Of a stretch of 64,000 bases of DNA, positions 10,854 through 21,318 are shown piece after piece (position 1 is the first letter of the stretch; the number at the start of each line of letters is the position of its first letter). A program made the position numbers and the translations under genes. This stretch comes from Acanthochromis polyacanthus (taxonomy: Eukaryota; Chordata; Actinopteri; Pomacentridae). Location of the stretch: the NCBI RefSeq assembly GCF_021347895.1, contig NC_067123.1, forward strand, positions 39,791,571 through 39,855,570, read 5' to 3'. The notes below the pieces were generated by a model, which saw only the letters and a list, made by a program, of their open reading frames with translations, had not been told where the DNA came from and ran no database searches.

Positions 10854-12179
10854 TCACAGCATTACAGTCGGGCCGTTTGGTCACTTACATTTGATCCAGT
10901 TAAACAAAAACTACAACGATGACACGTTTGTCTTTTACTTGGCGTTTGCTTTTTATTTTGAGGACATTACATTAAAAATGCTAAACATTTTTCATGTAAT
11001 GGACACAGACTTTATCAGAGACTTTGAGTTTTATTTTGGTAGCAAATTCTACTACAGTGGTTGGTGAAATTAATAAAACCAACATTTTAATTTGAAACAA
11101 TGTTAGGATGTAAACCACACAGCTACCAAGCATGGCTCACGTTCTCTGGGATATTTCCTGGAGTTTTTTCTTTTTGCTCCCGTTCCATTTTTCCTCACTG
11201 TGGGTTCATTTTTTACTGCAATATAAAGTCCTGCACCTCTATAGAAACAAAACAACCATGATGAGAAGTAGAAAGACCTCAAAAATGCCCTCTGTGTGTA
11301 GTGTCACAGTACATATTTGCCAAATGATAATGAAAGATGAATTTCTTTGATTACATGTCTTAGATTAACTGAGAAAATCTTTAATTTCCAACTGCCTGCG
11401 AGTGGTAACAGTACAATCTACTACACAACAACTACGAATTCATGCTACAGATATTTTACTATTTACATTTTTTATTTGTCTCCATATTTGTTTTCTTTCT
11501 GTGTCAGAACAGTCTGCAGCTCAGCTAAAAACAAACAAACAAAAAAAAAATCACTGAATTTCAGCTCCATGATTGACAGTTGTACTGAGAAGCACAGAAT
11601 TTGAAAATCTGACACCAATGCTCAATTTTTTGAGAGTTAAACTTTGCAATGCAGCGTCCCGTCAAAGATCTGACCTTTTCTTTGGTTTTCGGTGCATTCT
11701 GGGCAATTAACTGTCATTTTGGCCATTTTTTAAAGATAACGTGACTTTCAAACCCATCTTTTGGCTCAGATAGTTGATGACTCAGAAAAGCGTGGAAAGG
11801 ATGAAATATCGGACAGCAGGATGACAAAACTGTTAGGCTGAAAGCAATAGTTACACCTTCTCTTAAAATAATAATAACTGAACATGGAAATGAAATTCAT
11901 GTTTTCTCTGGTTCAGTCTTTGGTTGTTGGAATTGTGAATTTGGATTCATGACCTCAGTATTTCTAAAATCTTGGCTGTCGTCCTGCTCTGAAGAAGCCA
12001 AATTTAAAAAACAGACTTTCCTAAATGGCGATGCAAACACCACCTCTTTGTAAAGTTTGTATTATTTATTTTTTCCCTACTACTTCTAGGAAACTTCTAG
12101 CTAGCAGACACCCACAGAGGATAGCGATCTTGGCTCCCAAAACGAAGAAGTGGCAAAGAAATAAAGAGGGAGGCGGATG
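10854..12179. other. No supported feature
   Basis: AT-rich non-coding DNA. Small hydrophobic open frames near 11132-11604 have no signal-peptide or family logic and are broken by simple A-runs. Confidence 0.5.
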
Positions 12180-12330
12180 AAACGGAGATGAAAGCGAAGC
12201 GAAGCAGCGACTGTGGGTCAGTACAGAGCAGGGCCAAGCAACTGCTGAGCACCACGAAACTACACGTCCCATGGTGCCGGGCGGGGCTCCACAGATGGCG
12301 TTCCCAGGTTAGTCTGCGAGAGTTGGGGTT
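12180..12330 (+). promoter_or_regulatory. GC-richer segment with a ZNF143/M4-like promoter motif
   Basis: 12259-12271 reads ACTACACGTCCCA, an exact fit to the ACTAYRNNNCCCR promoter motif bound by ZNF143/THAP11 in vertebrates. GGTGCCGGGCGGGG follows. Downstream, ATGGCGTTCCCAG at about 12296 is followed by GTTAGT, a donor-like sequence. There is no coding exon to attach it to. It may be a real small promoter or a chance match in a locally GC-rich patch. Confidence 0.3.
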
Positions 12331-12459
12331 GGGGGGGAGGGGTGGTGGGATTTGTTTTCTGTTGAGAAGGCAATATGTCCCTCTGTCAGCAGCAAGAGGA
12401 TCGAGCCAACTGGCAGGAAAAGAGATGGATATTTAAAGATGGGAAGAATGGGAGACGAC

Positions 12460-12840
12460 ATGAAGAGGAGTCATGACAGAGGAAACAGAAGGACGAAATG
12501 AAGGAGAAGGATGAGGAATGTGGATGAGGAAGAAGCTCAGACACATCTACCGGATTAAAAGACAAATAAAGATGGAAATAGATGGTTAATGCTATAAGAT
12601 ATAAGAACTGATCAGAAGGATTAAAAGGTGAATGAAGAGAGTAAAAAGAAAAAATGTAGTGAATGCTGAAAGCAGCCAAGTCAGGATGGAAGAAAGGAGT
12701 AAACAGAAGGAGAAAATAAAGGAGAAGAAGGAGGAATTGGGATGAGGAAGAAGGTCTGAAACATCTACCAGATTAAATGAATTCCTAAAAGAAAAACGAA
12801 GGCAGAAATAGACGGATAATGCTTTAAGACAGGGAGTCAA
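12460..12840 (+). repeat. ~220-bp tandem repeat, copies 1 and 2
   Basis: The unit contains GGATGGAAGAAAGGAGTAAAC, AGAAGGAG, GATGAGGAAGAAG, ACATCTACCGGATTAAA, GGTTAATGCTATAAGAT and GTGAATGCTGAAAGCAGCCA in that order. Copy 1 runs about 12460-12683. Copy 2 starts at about 12684 and is cut after GATAATGCTTTAAGA near 12830. Two more copies lie at 13368-13625. Confidence 0.8.
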
Positions 12841-12939
12841 ACAAGCCGGATGACTATACGGTGTAAAAATTACGGAGAAGACATTAACTGCAGATTGTAA
12901 ATTAGTAAAAGTATAAATTTAAAATCATTTCTAGACCAT

Positions 12940-13367
12940 GACAAGTTGTTTGGATCAGAAAGTAAAATACTAGATTGTTCTTTTGTCAATTTTCTGTCTC
13001 ATTTTTGTAATATTTGTCTTGTTTTTTGGTCTTTTTTTGTCAGATTTTCTCATTTTTGTGCTTCCTTTATGTCTCACTTGTGTTTTTTTTTTTATCTTAT
13101 TTTTGTCTTTTTGTGTTTTGCTTTATTCAATGTTTTGTGTATCGTTTTTGTCATTTTGTATTTTTTTGCCTCACTTGTGTTGTCTATATTTTTTGTCATT
13201 TTGTTTCTCACTTTTGTCATTTTTGGGGGGAATTTTTTGTTTTGTTTGTGCCACTTGTCCCTTTTCTCCCCCCTAACGTTTTGACCCTTTATTGTTCTGT
13301 TTTGTGTCATTTGTCGCATTTTGTGTCATTTTGTTATTCGCTTTTGTCAGGATTTTTTCAGGACAGA
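12940..13367 (+). repeat. TTTTGTC/TTTTGTCAT low-complexity tract
   Basis: About 400 bp is dominated by degenerate TTTTTGTCATTTTTGTC words, with T/G/C only over long spans. All three plus frames give phenylalanine/leucine/cysteine-rich artefacts of 97-121 residues. They look like membrane proteins but come from the simple repeat. Confidence 0.8.
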
Positions 13368-13625
13368 AGAAAGGAATAAACAGAAGGAGAAAACAAAGGA
13401 GGAAGAGGAGGAGGAATGGGGAGGGGGAACAAGGTCAGAATCATCTATCGGATTAAATGGATTCGTCAAAGTAAAATAAATAGCGGGTTAATGCTATGAA
13501 ATGAAAGAACTGGTCAAAGGGATTAGGAGGCGAATGAAATGTACTGAATGCTGAAAGCAGTCAAGTCAGGATGGAAGAAAGGAATAAACAGAAGGAGAAA
13601 GAGGACGTGGAGGAAAAGAGACGCG
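13368..13625 (+). repeat. ~220-bp tandem repeat, copies 3 and 4
   Basis: Copy 3 begins GGACAGAAGAAAGGAATAAAC and repeats ATCTATCGGATTAAA and GGTTAATGCTATGAAAT. It ends TGAATGCTGAAAGCAGTCAA near 13564. Copy 4 starts GGATGGAAGAAAGGAATAAAC and fades after about 60 bp. The array is the same as 12460-12840, separated by the TTTTGTC tract. Confidence 0.8.
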
Positions 13626-15254
13626 AAGAATAACAAGACATTTGCTCCGAAAATGCCAAAAACAACTTATCTTTTAAAAATAGCCGCAACATTCTCCCAG
13701 ACTTTTCTAGGAATTCTGCCGAAGTGCGCCTCCAGTCTCTCGGAGCCACAAGAAGACTCTCATTTCTCAAAGCGGTACTTAAGACGATGAAAGCTTTGGG
13801 AAACAAACCCGTCGTCCTGCAGACTATAGAACCACTGCCGGGCTGATAAAGATAATTAGCTTAAAAAACATGCACACGCGTGCACATGCCGGCGAGAGGG
13901 AAGGAGGGCCTGCAAGAGACCGAGGAGGGACGAGCAGGGATGCAGAGAAATAACAGCAGAGGAAAAGGGGAAGAGAGAGCTTACAGGGAAAGACCTTGGC
14001 CCAAAAACTGAGGAAAGTCCTTGCGCCACACACATACTGTACGACACACACACACACATGCATGCAGCAGGGCTGGTAGGCAGCTTAACACATCATACAT
14101 GCCTGCACACGGGCACAAAAGCCTAAAGAAACCCATCCAGTCACACACACACACGTCTTCATTCACCTTCAGTCAGTTTGGATGTTGTATAATTTGTGTT
14201 TGAGGTCACATCTGACTGGCCTGAAGGGGAATCGACCTTAACTGTGCATGATTCAAACACTGAAAACGTATCCGTCCTGACACATGGAAACCAAAATGTC
14301 TTTCTGCAAAAAATGATTTTCAGCTCGAACCTTAAAGAAGCCGACACAAAGAGTCTCTTAAGTTGTCATCGTCTATGCTAACGCTGCCACCTTTTGTGTC
14401 CCGTAGTGACGCATGTGTTGGAGGAGAGGCTGGATGAGTGCTCGTTTATTCACATTTTTTAAGAGTCGATTGTGCAGAGACACACAGAAATCACAGCTGC
14501 GTGATGACAGCTGGCTTTCTGCCCCACCTCTATGTGTGGCCTCTCTGAATAAAAGCCCTTTTGTAGGAACCGGTGTGTCTCGAGGGTTCTTGACCTCTAA
14601 TTTTAGCGAGTCCTTCAAAATCACAGCCAGACAGGTCGTTTGCTTTGACGCATGAGTCTGTCAGAGCGATGTGTGCTTCAGGTTGGATTAGGTTCAGGGA
14701 ACGACAAAACATGGTTCCAGCACAATTAAATGACTCAAGATAGCAGGAGATGGGATCCCAAAGCAGACTCCACCTACCTCAGTCGTCCTATAGGTTTGTC
14801 ATTTATTTGTCATTATTAAAGCAGCCACAAGGGGGTGTATGTGACAAAAACAGAAATTAGTACTTTTTTCCTTGGATTTGTTTTGGTTTGTTCTCAGTCG
14901 AATTTGCTGCATATTACGATAGATAACACATAATATCCAACACTGTGAACAAACATCTCTGCATGGCTCCTATGATTCCCCGAAGGCTGCCTCTGATTGG
15001 CTGCTGCACCAGAAATACACCATAAAACTGAAATTTTGAGCAATGTCTCCATTTCGTTATTCCATTGTTATCGTCAGGATACAACTCTTAACTTTGAGAG
15101 TTAAGAACAAGACAAATATATTAATGCCACGATATAATACCATTTTATATGATCTATTATGCATTATTTGTGTACGGACTGTATCCTAACTGTTGGCTAA
15201 TGCAGAACTTAGCAAACAGGTGGAGTGAATGAGTTGTGGACTGTCTTATGAAGG
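13626..15254. other. No supported gene; short CA tracts
   Basis: Non-coding DNA with (AC)n runs near 14042-14057 and 14142-14153. Open frames here are shadows of these tracts or chance frames. Confidence 0.5.
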
Positions 15255-15530
15255 GAGTCACCTCTCACACGAAGTGGCCACGCCCTTAATTATGCATAAG
15301 TTTAAGCCTCAATCCAATTTATCCAAATGAGTTGTATAAAAATTCACCCACCTTACAGCTGTTATAAATAGAGAAGTTAGCTTTAGAGACTACAGCAGCA
15401 CTCTTGTGCCAGGCTGTAAACATGTTTACTTCTACTGTAAAGTTGGACATTTAACACTGAGGTCTATGGGGAGGGACTCACTTTTAGAGCCGGCATCTAG
15501 TGGACATTCGTGGAACTGCAGTTTTTGGCT
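15255..15530 (+). repeat. Dispersed teleost repeat fragment
   Basis: The order GTGGCCACGCCCTTAATTATG, then CCAGGCTGTAAACATGTTTA, then AGGTCTATGGGGAGGGACTC, then GGCATCTAGTGGACATTCG, then AACTGCAGTTTTTGGC matches a repeat I recall as widespread in teleost genomes. I cannot name the family, and its ends are not visible. Confidence 0.5.
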
Positions 15531-17019
15531 TCTTTTTCCAACCACAAATTGCCCTGTTTGGTTTATTCTTAATTTTGGTCAGTTCACTCTCTGTTTTTTT
15601 AGAATTTAAAGTTGGATTCAACAGAGATTCCTACAGCTGAATCTAGAATAATTTTATTTTTTCAGTGGTAAATCTAATTAGCAGACTAGAATCGTGCTTA
15701 AATAACTCAGAGTTAAATATTTTTAATTGGTTTGTAAGTTCTCCTTAACCTCGACAGGATCTGGTCAAACTGTGACTCATTTTCAACTCATCCTGCAGCT
15801 GAATGTGCTATAAAACCCGACATGTGGGGTCTTGAGGTCCCGCAGTGGCACCAGAGATGTGTTATCTCTTTATTGGACTAACGTATCCGAAACACTTTAC
15901 AGTAACCTCCGTGGAAGCTCTGACCCTGCCGCTGTCCGGGACTCACATCATCAATCAGACACTTCAACGGCTCAACTTAGTGTGTGATTCATTTCTGCTC
16001 GCCTCAGAGGGCAACATGCCAGATGATGATGATACCTCACACGTTATACAACCACTTTACACATCTGGACACTGCTGCAGTAGAGTAAACCACATATCTG
16101 ACCTTTATAGCCGCTGTACAGGGATCCTGGCTGGCATCACATCACCAGCACCACATGAAAGGAACTCATTTTCCATTCAAAAAGCAGAACTGGTGTCTGT
16201 GTTCCCTCCCTCCTGTTCTGCTGCATTGTTTGAAATCGGTTACAAAATGGCAGCAGCACTGAGAAGCCCTTCATTTTTGATGGTTAAGAACAGATATTAA
16301 ACGCAGCCTTTCAGTTGGTCTTTCTGAACATGTTTTAGTGTTCAGGGTGTCACCGTCCTCGGGTCTCCATTTTTGTTAATCTTTGTAGTTTGTCCAGATA
16401 TCCCCGCGTATTCAAACGCTGGACTGTCGCCACAAGTTCTGCTTTCTCTCTGGTCACTGATTAAACCATTAAAAAAATAATCTTCATGCATCAAAGTTAC
16501 ATATTTAGATTTTTCTTTCAGGAAGATAATCCCTTTATGGCTTAAAATGTCTTAGAAGTTACTCCACACAGTTCAATTCATGGATCATTTGTGCTCAGAA
16601 GTAAATATGATTCATCACATGCACAAGACAGAAATGTCTTTTAGGACATACTGTACACTCAAACATGTCTCTAAAACTACACCAAATTTAATGCTAGTCT
16701 TAAAAATTCCCACTTTATTTAATTCCCTCATCGCCAGCTCTCACTGCTTTCCACCCATGAGGTGACTTAACATGCTAATTAACGCCATCGTAAATGTTTC
16801 ATGGTTTGAAAGCTTTCTAATCACAGGGACTTTCCATGACAAGCCTCCATCGTCCAGAACATGAACGCACTGCAGAGCTCTGACACACCATCTAAAGGCT
16901 GAATCATTCCTTTCTAGTAGGAATCTGAGAAGAACTGTAAGCATCTATTCAACTATTTAATATGTTCTAAACAATAGTGATATTATAGTTTCAAGTCACC
17001 TGACAGCCCATTATTCTTT
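15531..17019. other. No supported feature
   Basis: The 151-codon frame at 15845-16300 shows no domain, repeat or compositional hallmark and ends by chance. I do not call a gene. Confidence 0.5.
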
Positions 17020-17811
17020 GGCGCACTGTAAAAAAAATAAAATAAAATAAAATCAGCAAGAGTGACAGAAAAAACGTAGTGAAAATGTTGCAATGCTGAA
17101 AAAGTAAATAACTATAAAAACTGTTAAAATAACGGCAAGTATCCATCAAATAATTACATTTTTAGTTGATTTTAATGGTACAGATTGCACACTGTAAAAA
17201 ATCCATTAAAAGAACGTGAAATTCTTGGGACCCTTTAGTATTTTTATACCGGACATCTCTCCGGACAGTCTCTCTCTCATGACCAAGAATATCTTCTGCA
17301 TTTAATGTTAATGACTGCAAGAAAAATGATAATATGCAGGTTGAAACCTGAGCCACCGACAATTACACAATGGACACAAAAAACTAGAGAAGTTTTCTTG
17401 ATGGAACAGCTGACAGCACAACTGCAAATAAAATCCCCTGTTTTTGAGAGGAAGTGGGGGCCAATAATAGAATTCCTGGAGTAGGACTCAAACCTATGCC
17501 TGCATTTTTTTTTTTTTTTTTCATTTTGTATTTGGTATGATGCCCAGTCTCAGGACAATGTTAATGCTTTTTTTTATGTAATTGCCCTGTTATATGGCAA
17601 TAATGTTCTAAAAAAAAAAAAAAAAGAACATGAAAATCTGGCAGCAGGAATGCCAGAAAAATACGCAAAAAAAAACCCAATACTGTAATGTTCAAAAACT
17701 GTGAAAAGCATAAAAAATAACTAAATATATGTAAAATTACATGCCTTTTGAATGACTTACAAACAGTAAAAAGGTGTAGTTTTAAGTTGCAAAATAATAA
17801 ATTAACATTTG

Positions 17812-17846
<35 letters not shown>

Positions 17847-18060
17847 CATATATATATATTTGATATGTACATTATTGACAGTTTTGGGATGTTTATTCAA
17901 TTAAAATTAGATTAAACTTTGTTTGAATTTTAAAAAAAATATTTTACATTTTTCAGTCCTCAGAATATGTAATTTTTCTTTCAAATAACAGCAAATGACT
18001 GCAAGATAACTACAGTTATTGCTGATAGTACAGTAGAAAAGATGGAATTTTAGATAAATA
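17020..18060. repeat. AT-rich repeat debris with CACTGTAAAAAA words
   Basis: GCGCACTGTAAAAAAAATAA at about 17020, followed by (TAAAA)4, and a second GCACACTGTAAAAAATCC at about 17189 resemble the start of an AT-rich teleost miniature element (CACTGTAAAAAA...). Right ends are not recognisable. Poly-T (17500s) and poly-A (17611-17625) runs follow. Confidence 0.4.
17815..17860. repeat. (TA)n microsatellite
   Basis: Two blocks of alternating TA are separated by CAGC. It can extrude as a cruciform and will slip in replication. Confidence 0.9.
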
Positions 18061-18945
18061 GACAGACGCCATATTGTCATTAAATATAAAAATGTAATAA
18101 AACATTGTTTGCATCATACAGCCTAAGATGTATAGTCAAACAGAAATAGTATAAACTATTAAATAACTGAATAACTTAAAAGTGCAGCAGTCAAATAAAG
18201 CAGCATATTAATATTAGTGCATCTGAATCCGCAGCAGCATAAAGAATACATGCACTCAGCTGTAGTCAAATTGTGTAAAAAGGACAAATCATGGCTTGTA
18301 AAAATGCAGATTTTTGAAGTGGAATACAGTTTTGGCCTCTTTTTTTAATTTACCATTTAAATTAATAGTTTCCTCTGTCATGTTACTTTCTGTAATTTCA
18401 CAAAATTGGGGAAAAATGTGTAAAAAATTCACAGTACAGTGTTCAAAGATTTTTTTTACATTCATTGAGGAGGAACATCTCTGCAGATGCAGACTGGGGA
18501 TGGATGAAGAGGGGAAAAACCCAAGACGCTTCCCTTCGTCCCTCTCACTCCTGTTTCTGCTCTTCATCTTATTATGCATATGCATGTAGAGAGAGAGAGA
18601 GAATAAGAAGTGCTGCAGTCTGTTGGAACAGAATCACAGGATGGGTTCCCCAAGAACGAGCCAAGAGTTTTGAGAGCACAAACACACACGATCGCCTCAC
18701 TCCAGCACACACACACACACAAAGTGACACAATCACATCATCCTCACACACTTTGCCTCACCCTCCCACCCTCCCTTCTCCTCCTCCTCCTCTACGCGCC
18801 TCTGGGAGCGGAGCGGTTTTTCCTGCGCTGTTCTCCAGACTGTACAGTGCAAACGGCGCGCTGCTTCCAAATGCACCACACTAATCAGCGTACAGTACAC
18901 CCCCCTCCACTAACAGGAGCAGCGGAGCCGAGCAGACACACTCAC
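18061..18945. other. No coding feature; approach to a GC-rich region
   Basis: Mostly plain sequence with an (AC)n run at 18708-18722. From about 18790 the GC and CpG content rises (CTACGCGCCTCTGGGAGCGGAG, AACGGCGCGCTGC). At 18946 the minus strand reads GCTGCTG followed by GTGAGTG, a good donor match that could end another non-coding exon of the same putative gene. Confidence 0.3.
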
Positions 18946-19357
18946 CAGCAGCTGTCAGCCCAAAAATTAGAAAATAAATCAATACAAATAAAAACAGCGC
19001 ACATCTTTCTCTTCCCCCTAAAAAAACCCCGAGGTGAGCAGGAGGACTCCTCTCTTATACAACAACATCGCTGGCTTATAGGAGGGGAAACCGGGGGAGG
19101 CAGAAATTAAATTTTTAAAAAAAATGTGATGCCATGACACGGTCACATGCGTGAGCATCATCCCCCGACACAGAAGTCCTGACGAGCGCAGAGCCAAAGA
19201 CGCGGAGCAGCTCGCCCCTCAAGCAGCCCCCCAAAGAGCGCGAGTGGCTTTAAAACAGATGGAAGCAGGGAGGAAAGGAAAAAAAGACACAGAGATGAGA
19301 TGGGTGGAATGAGACGCAGTTCAAAAATAAAAGCCAGCAGCAGCAGAAGCTACTCAC

Positions 19358-19650
19358 CCTGCAGAGCGGAGAGCTGGTCGGAACGGTGCAGCTGAGATCT
19401 GTGCGCAACTGGGAAGCCTGGACACCAAATTTTGCAGTTTCCCCCCTGATCTGCCTCTCTCTCTCTCTGCTGCTTACTCTACACAGACTCTCTCTCTTTC
19501 TCGTGTTTCCCCGAACCTCCCCTCTTCTCCTTTGCTTCTCCCCCTCTTCTTTCTCTTCCTCACTCCTCCTCCTCCTCCTGCTGCTGCTGCTGCTTCTCCT
19601 TCTTTACTTCACTCTGCTCTTTCAGCACTGCGGAGAATCGCTTGAATTGG
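19358..19650 (-). other. Candidate non-coding first exon (minus strand)
   Basis: On the minus strand the segment ends CTCCGCTCTGCAGG, followed immediately by GTGAGTAG at 19352-19357, a strong donor. Upstream it is GA-rich with AGCAGC repeats, as in many vertebrate 5' UTRs. No ATG-led family protein is evident. A CpG-rich segment (19140-19260) follows on the intron side. I infer a promoter near 19.65-19.8 kb driving a gene leftwards, but no coding exon is visible in 0-19 kb. A spurious donor in a microsatellite-rich patch is a fair alternative. Confidence 0.3.
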
Positions 19651-19735
19651 CTTCACTGTAGTTTGGGTACAGAGGGAGGTGGGACTGGTGTGGTGTGTGT
19701 GAAGGAGAGGGGGGGAGGTGGTGGTGGTGGTGGGG
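19440..19735 (+). repeat. Polypyrimidine stretch with (CTC)n(CTG)n and (GGT)n
   Basis: Pyrimidine-rich DNA runs from about 19440 to 19620. It includes (CTC)6 followed by (CTG)4 at 19562-19593, and (GGT)5-6 at 19717-19735. The apparent leucine-rich peptide over it is an artefact. Confidence 0.8.
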
Positions 19736-20494
19736 TTACAGTGATGTAGGCTGGAGGGGAGAAGGAGGCGTGCACGCGCAAAAAGGCAGCATGGCACATA
19801 GGAGGCTTGGAAAATTGAGGACACATCATGCTCAGTGACAGCATGACTGATTCAAACATACAGCAACAATTAGCGTCGTGTAAGTCATTAATGAACAAAA
19901 CAGCCAAACAGTATCTGTGGCGTGAGCTGCATTCATCTTCTCTGCATAATAACTGAGCAGTCAAAAGATTGACAAGGGTGGAAATAATCTCCAGGAGCCG
20001 GGAATGAAAGGAAGATTTCAAAGTCAAAACTTGTCGTGATGTTTACACATTTCTGTGTGTGTGCAAGTTAAAAAAAACAGAATTTAAACTGTTTAGTTGT
20101 AATGATGTGACAGCAACCAGTCTGCTCATTAAAAAGGTGATGTAATATAAGGTAAAAGATGTAAATAATGTTGGGTTTATTATGAGATGAGAAGCCGAGC
20201 CACACCGGGAAGTTTAATAATTGTCATCAGTTTGCAACATCATGACTGATTTGAAGGTGCAGCCAAATGAGTATTGTGTAACTAATTAATCATCAAAACC
20301 TCTCAGCATGTCTCTTTGTGGCTCAACTTAGAAAACTTTATTCTGATGGCAATTAGCAACAAACTGGAGCGAAAAAGTCTACAATATGAGCTGTTCATTA
20401 AGGTGTTTCTGCTTCAGGATAGGAGCTGGGAGTTTAGGACTGCTATGGTGGAATAATTGCGAGTCATCTGAAATTTAAGGGGCTTCAAATCTTC

Positions 20495-21190
20495 TCTAAA
20501 GTCTACTTTTGACTGGTGAAGTCATCATAATAAAAGCTCCTCATCCTCACCCTGACGAGTCAAAGCAGACAGTTGCCATGCAGACAGTTTCACCTGCAAA
20601 AATCTTCTTTCTTCCCTCTAGTACCAAATTGCTGCTTAAAAGGGAATTTCAGGAACTTTCAGTCTACTTTTTACTGGTAAAGTCATTATATTGAAGTCCA
20701 ACAACCTCACCCCGACCAGTCGAGGCAGACAGTCACTCTGTCTGAGCCTGGATCTGATGCAAGTTTCACCAGTAAAAACTGGGTTTCTTCCTTCCCTCTA
20801 TTGCCAAAGGGATGCTCAAAAGACAATTTAAGGGATTTTAAGTCTACTTTTTACTGGTGAAGTCATTCTAAAGAAGTCCCCTATCCTCACCCTGACCAGT
20901 CGAGGCAGACAGTCGCCATTGTCTGTGCCTGGTTCTGATGCAAATTTAACCTGTGTAAATTTAGCTTCTTTCTTCCCTCTGTTGCCAAAGGGATGCTCAA
21001 AAGGGAATTGCAGGGACTTTAAGTCTACTTTAAAGTCTATTTTTTACTGGCGAAGTCATCATAAAGAAGTCTCTCATCCTCACCCCGACCAGTTGAGGCA
21101 GACAGTCGCCCTCCATTAGCCTGGTTCTGATGCAAGTTTCCCCTGTAAAAACTGAGTTTCTTCCTACCTTCTGTTGCCAAAGTGTACAAA
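20495..21190 (+). repeat. Four-copy tandem array (160-193 bp units) of a teleost repeat-tail module
   Basis: The anchor CCTCACCCYGACCAGTCGAGG-like word recurs at 20545, 20705, 20885 and 21078. Each copy is followed by GGCAGACAGTC, CTGATGCAAGTTT, TTTCTTCCTTCCCTC, GGATGCTCAAAAGG and TCTACTTTTTACTGG. Spacings are 160, 180 and 193 bp. The last spacing is lengthened by an internal duplication (AAGTCTACTTTAAAGTCTA). The module itself is the GACCAGTCGAGGCAGA...GCTCAA segment that sits once before the tail of a very common teleost repeat. Confidence 0.85.
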
Positions 21191-21318
21191 GGTGAATAGT
21201 TTAACTTGTTGGGGTTTTCTATATAATATAATATTGTAGCATTTTCACCTTTCTATGTAAAGTGCCCTCAGATGACTCACATTATGAACTGGCGCTATAT
21301 AAATAAAATTAGATTGGA
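21191..21318 (+). repeat. Repeat 3' tail ending in GGCGCTATATAAATAAAATT
   Basis: The text TTGGGGTTTTCTATATAATA, then GTAAAGTGCCCTCAGATGAC, then GAACTGGCGCTATATAAATA is the stereotyped 3' end found after the GACCAGTCGAGG module in many fish genomes. It shows that the preceding array arose inside such an element. Confidence 0.75.

Noticed and set aside
12946..13379. Membrane-protein-like frames of 97-121 codons
   Set aside because: They are translations of the TTTTGTC low-complexity tract in three frames at once.
15845..16300. 151-codon frame as a gene
   Set aside because: No domain, no splice or promoter context, and composition like the surrounding non-coding DNA.
20495..21190. CRISPR-like array
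   Set aside because: Four units of 160-193 bp, similar along their whole length with no unique spacers, in a vertebrate genome: a tandem duplication of repeat DNA.
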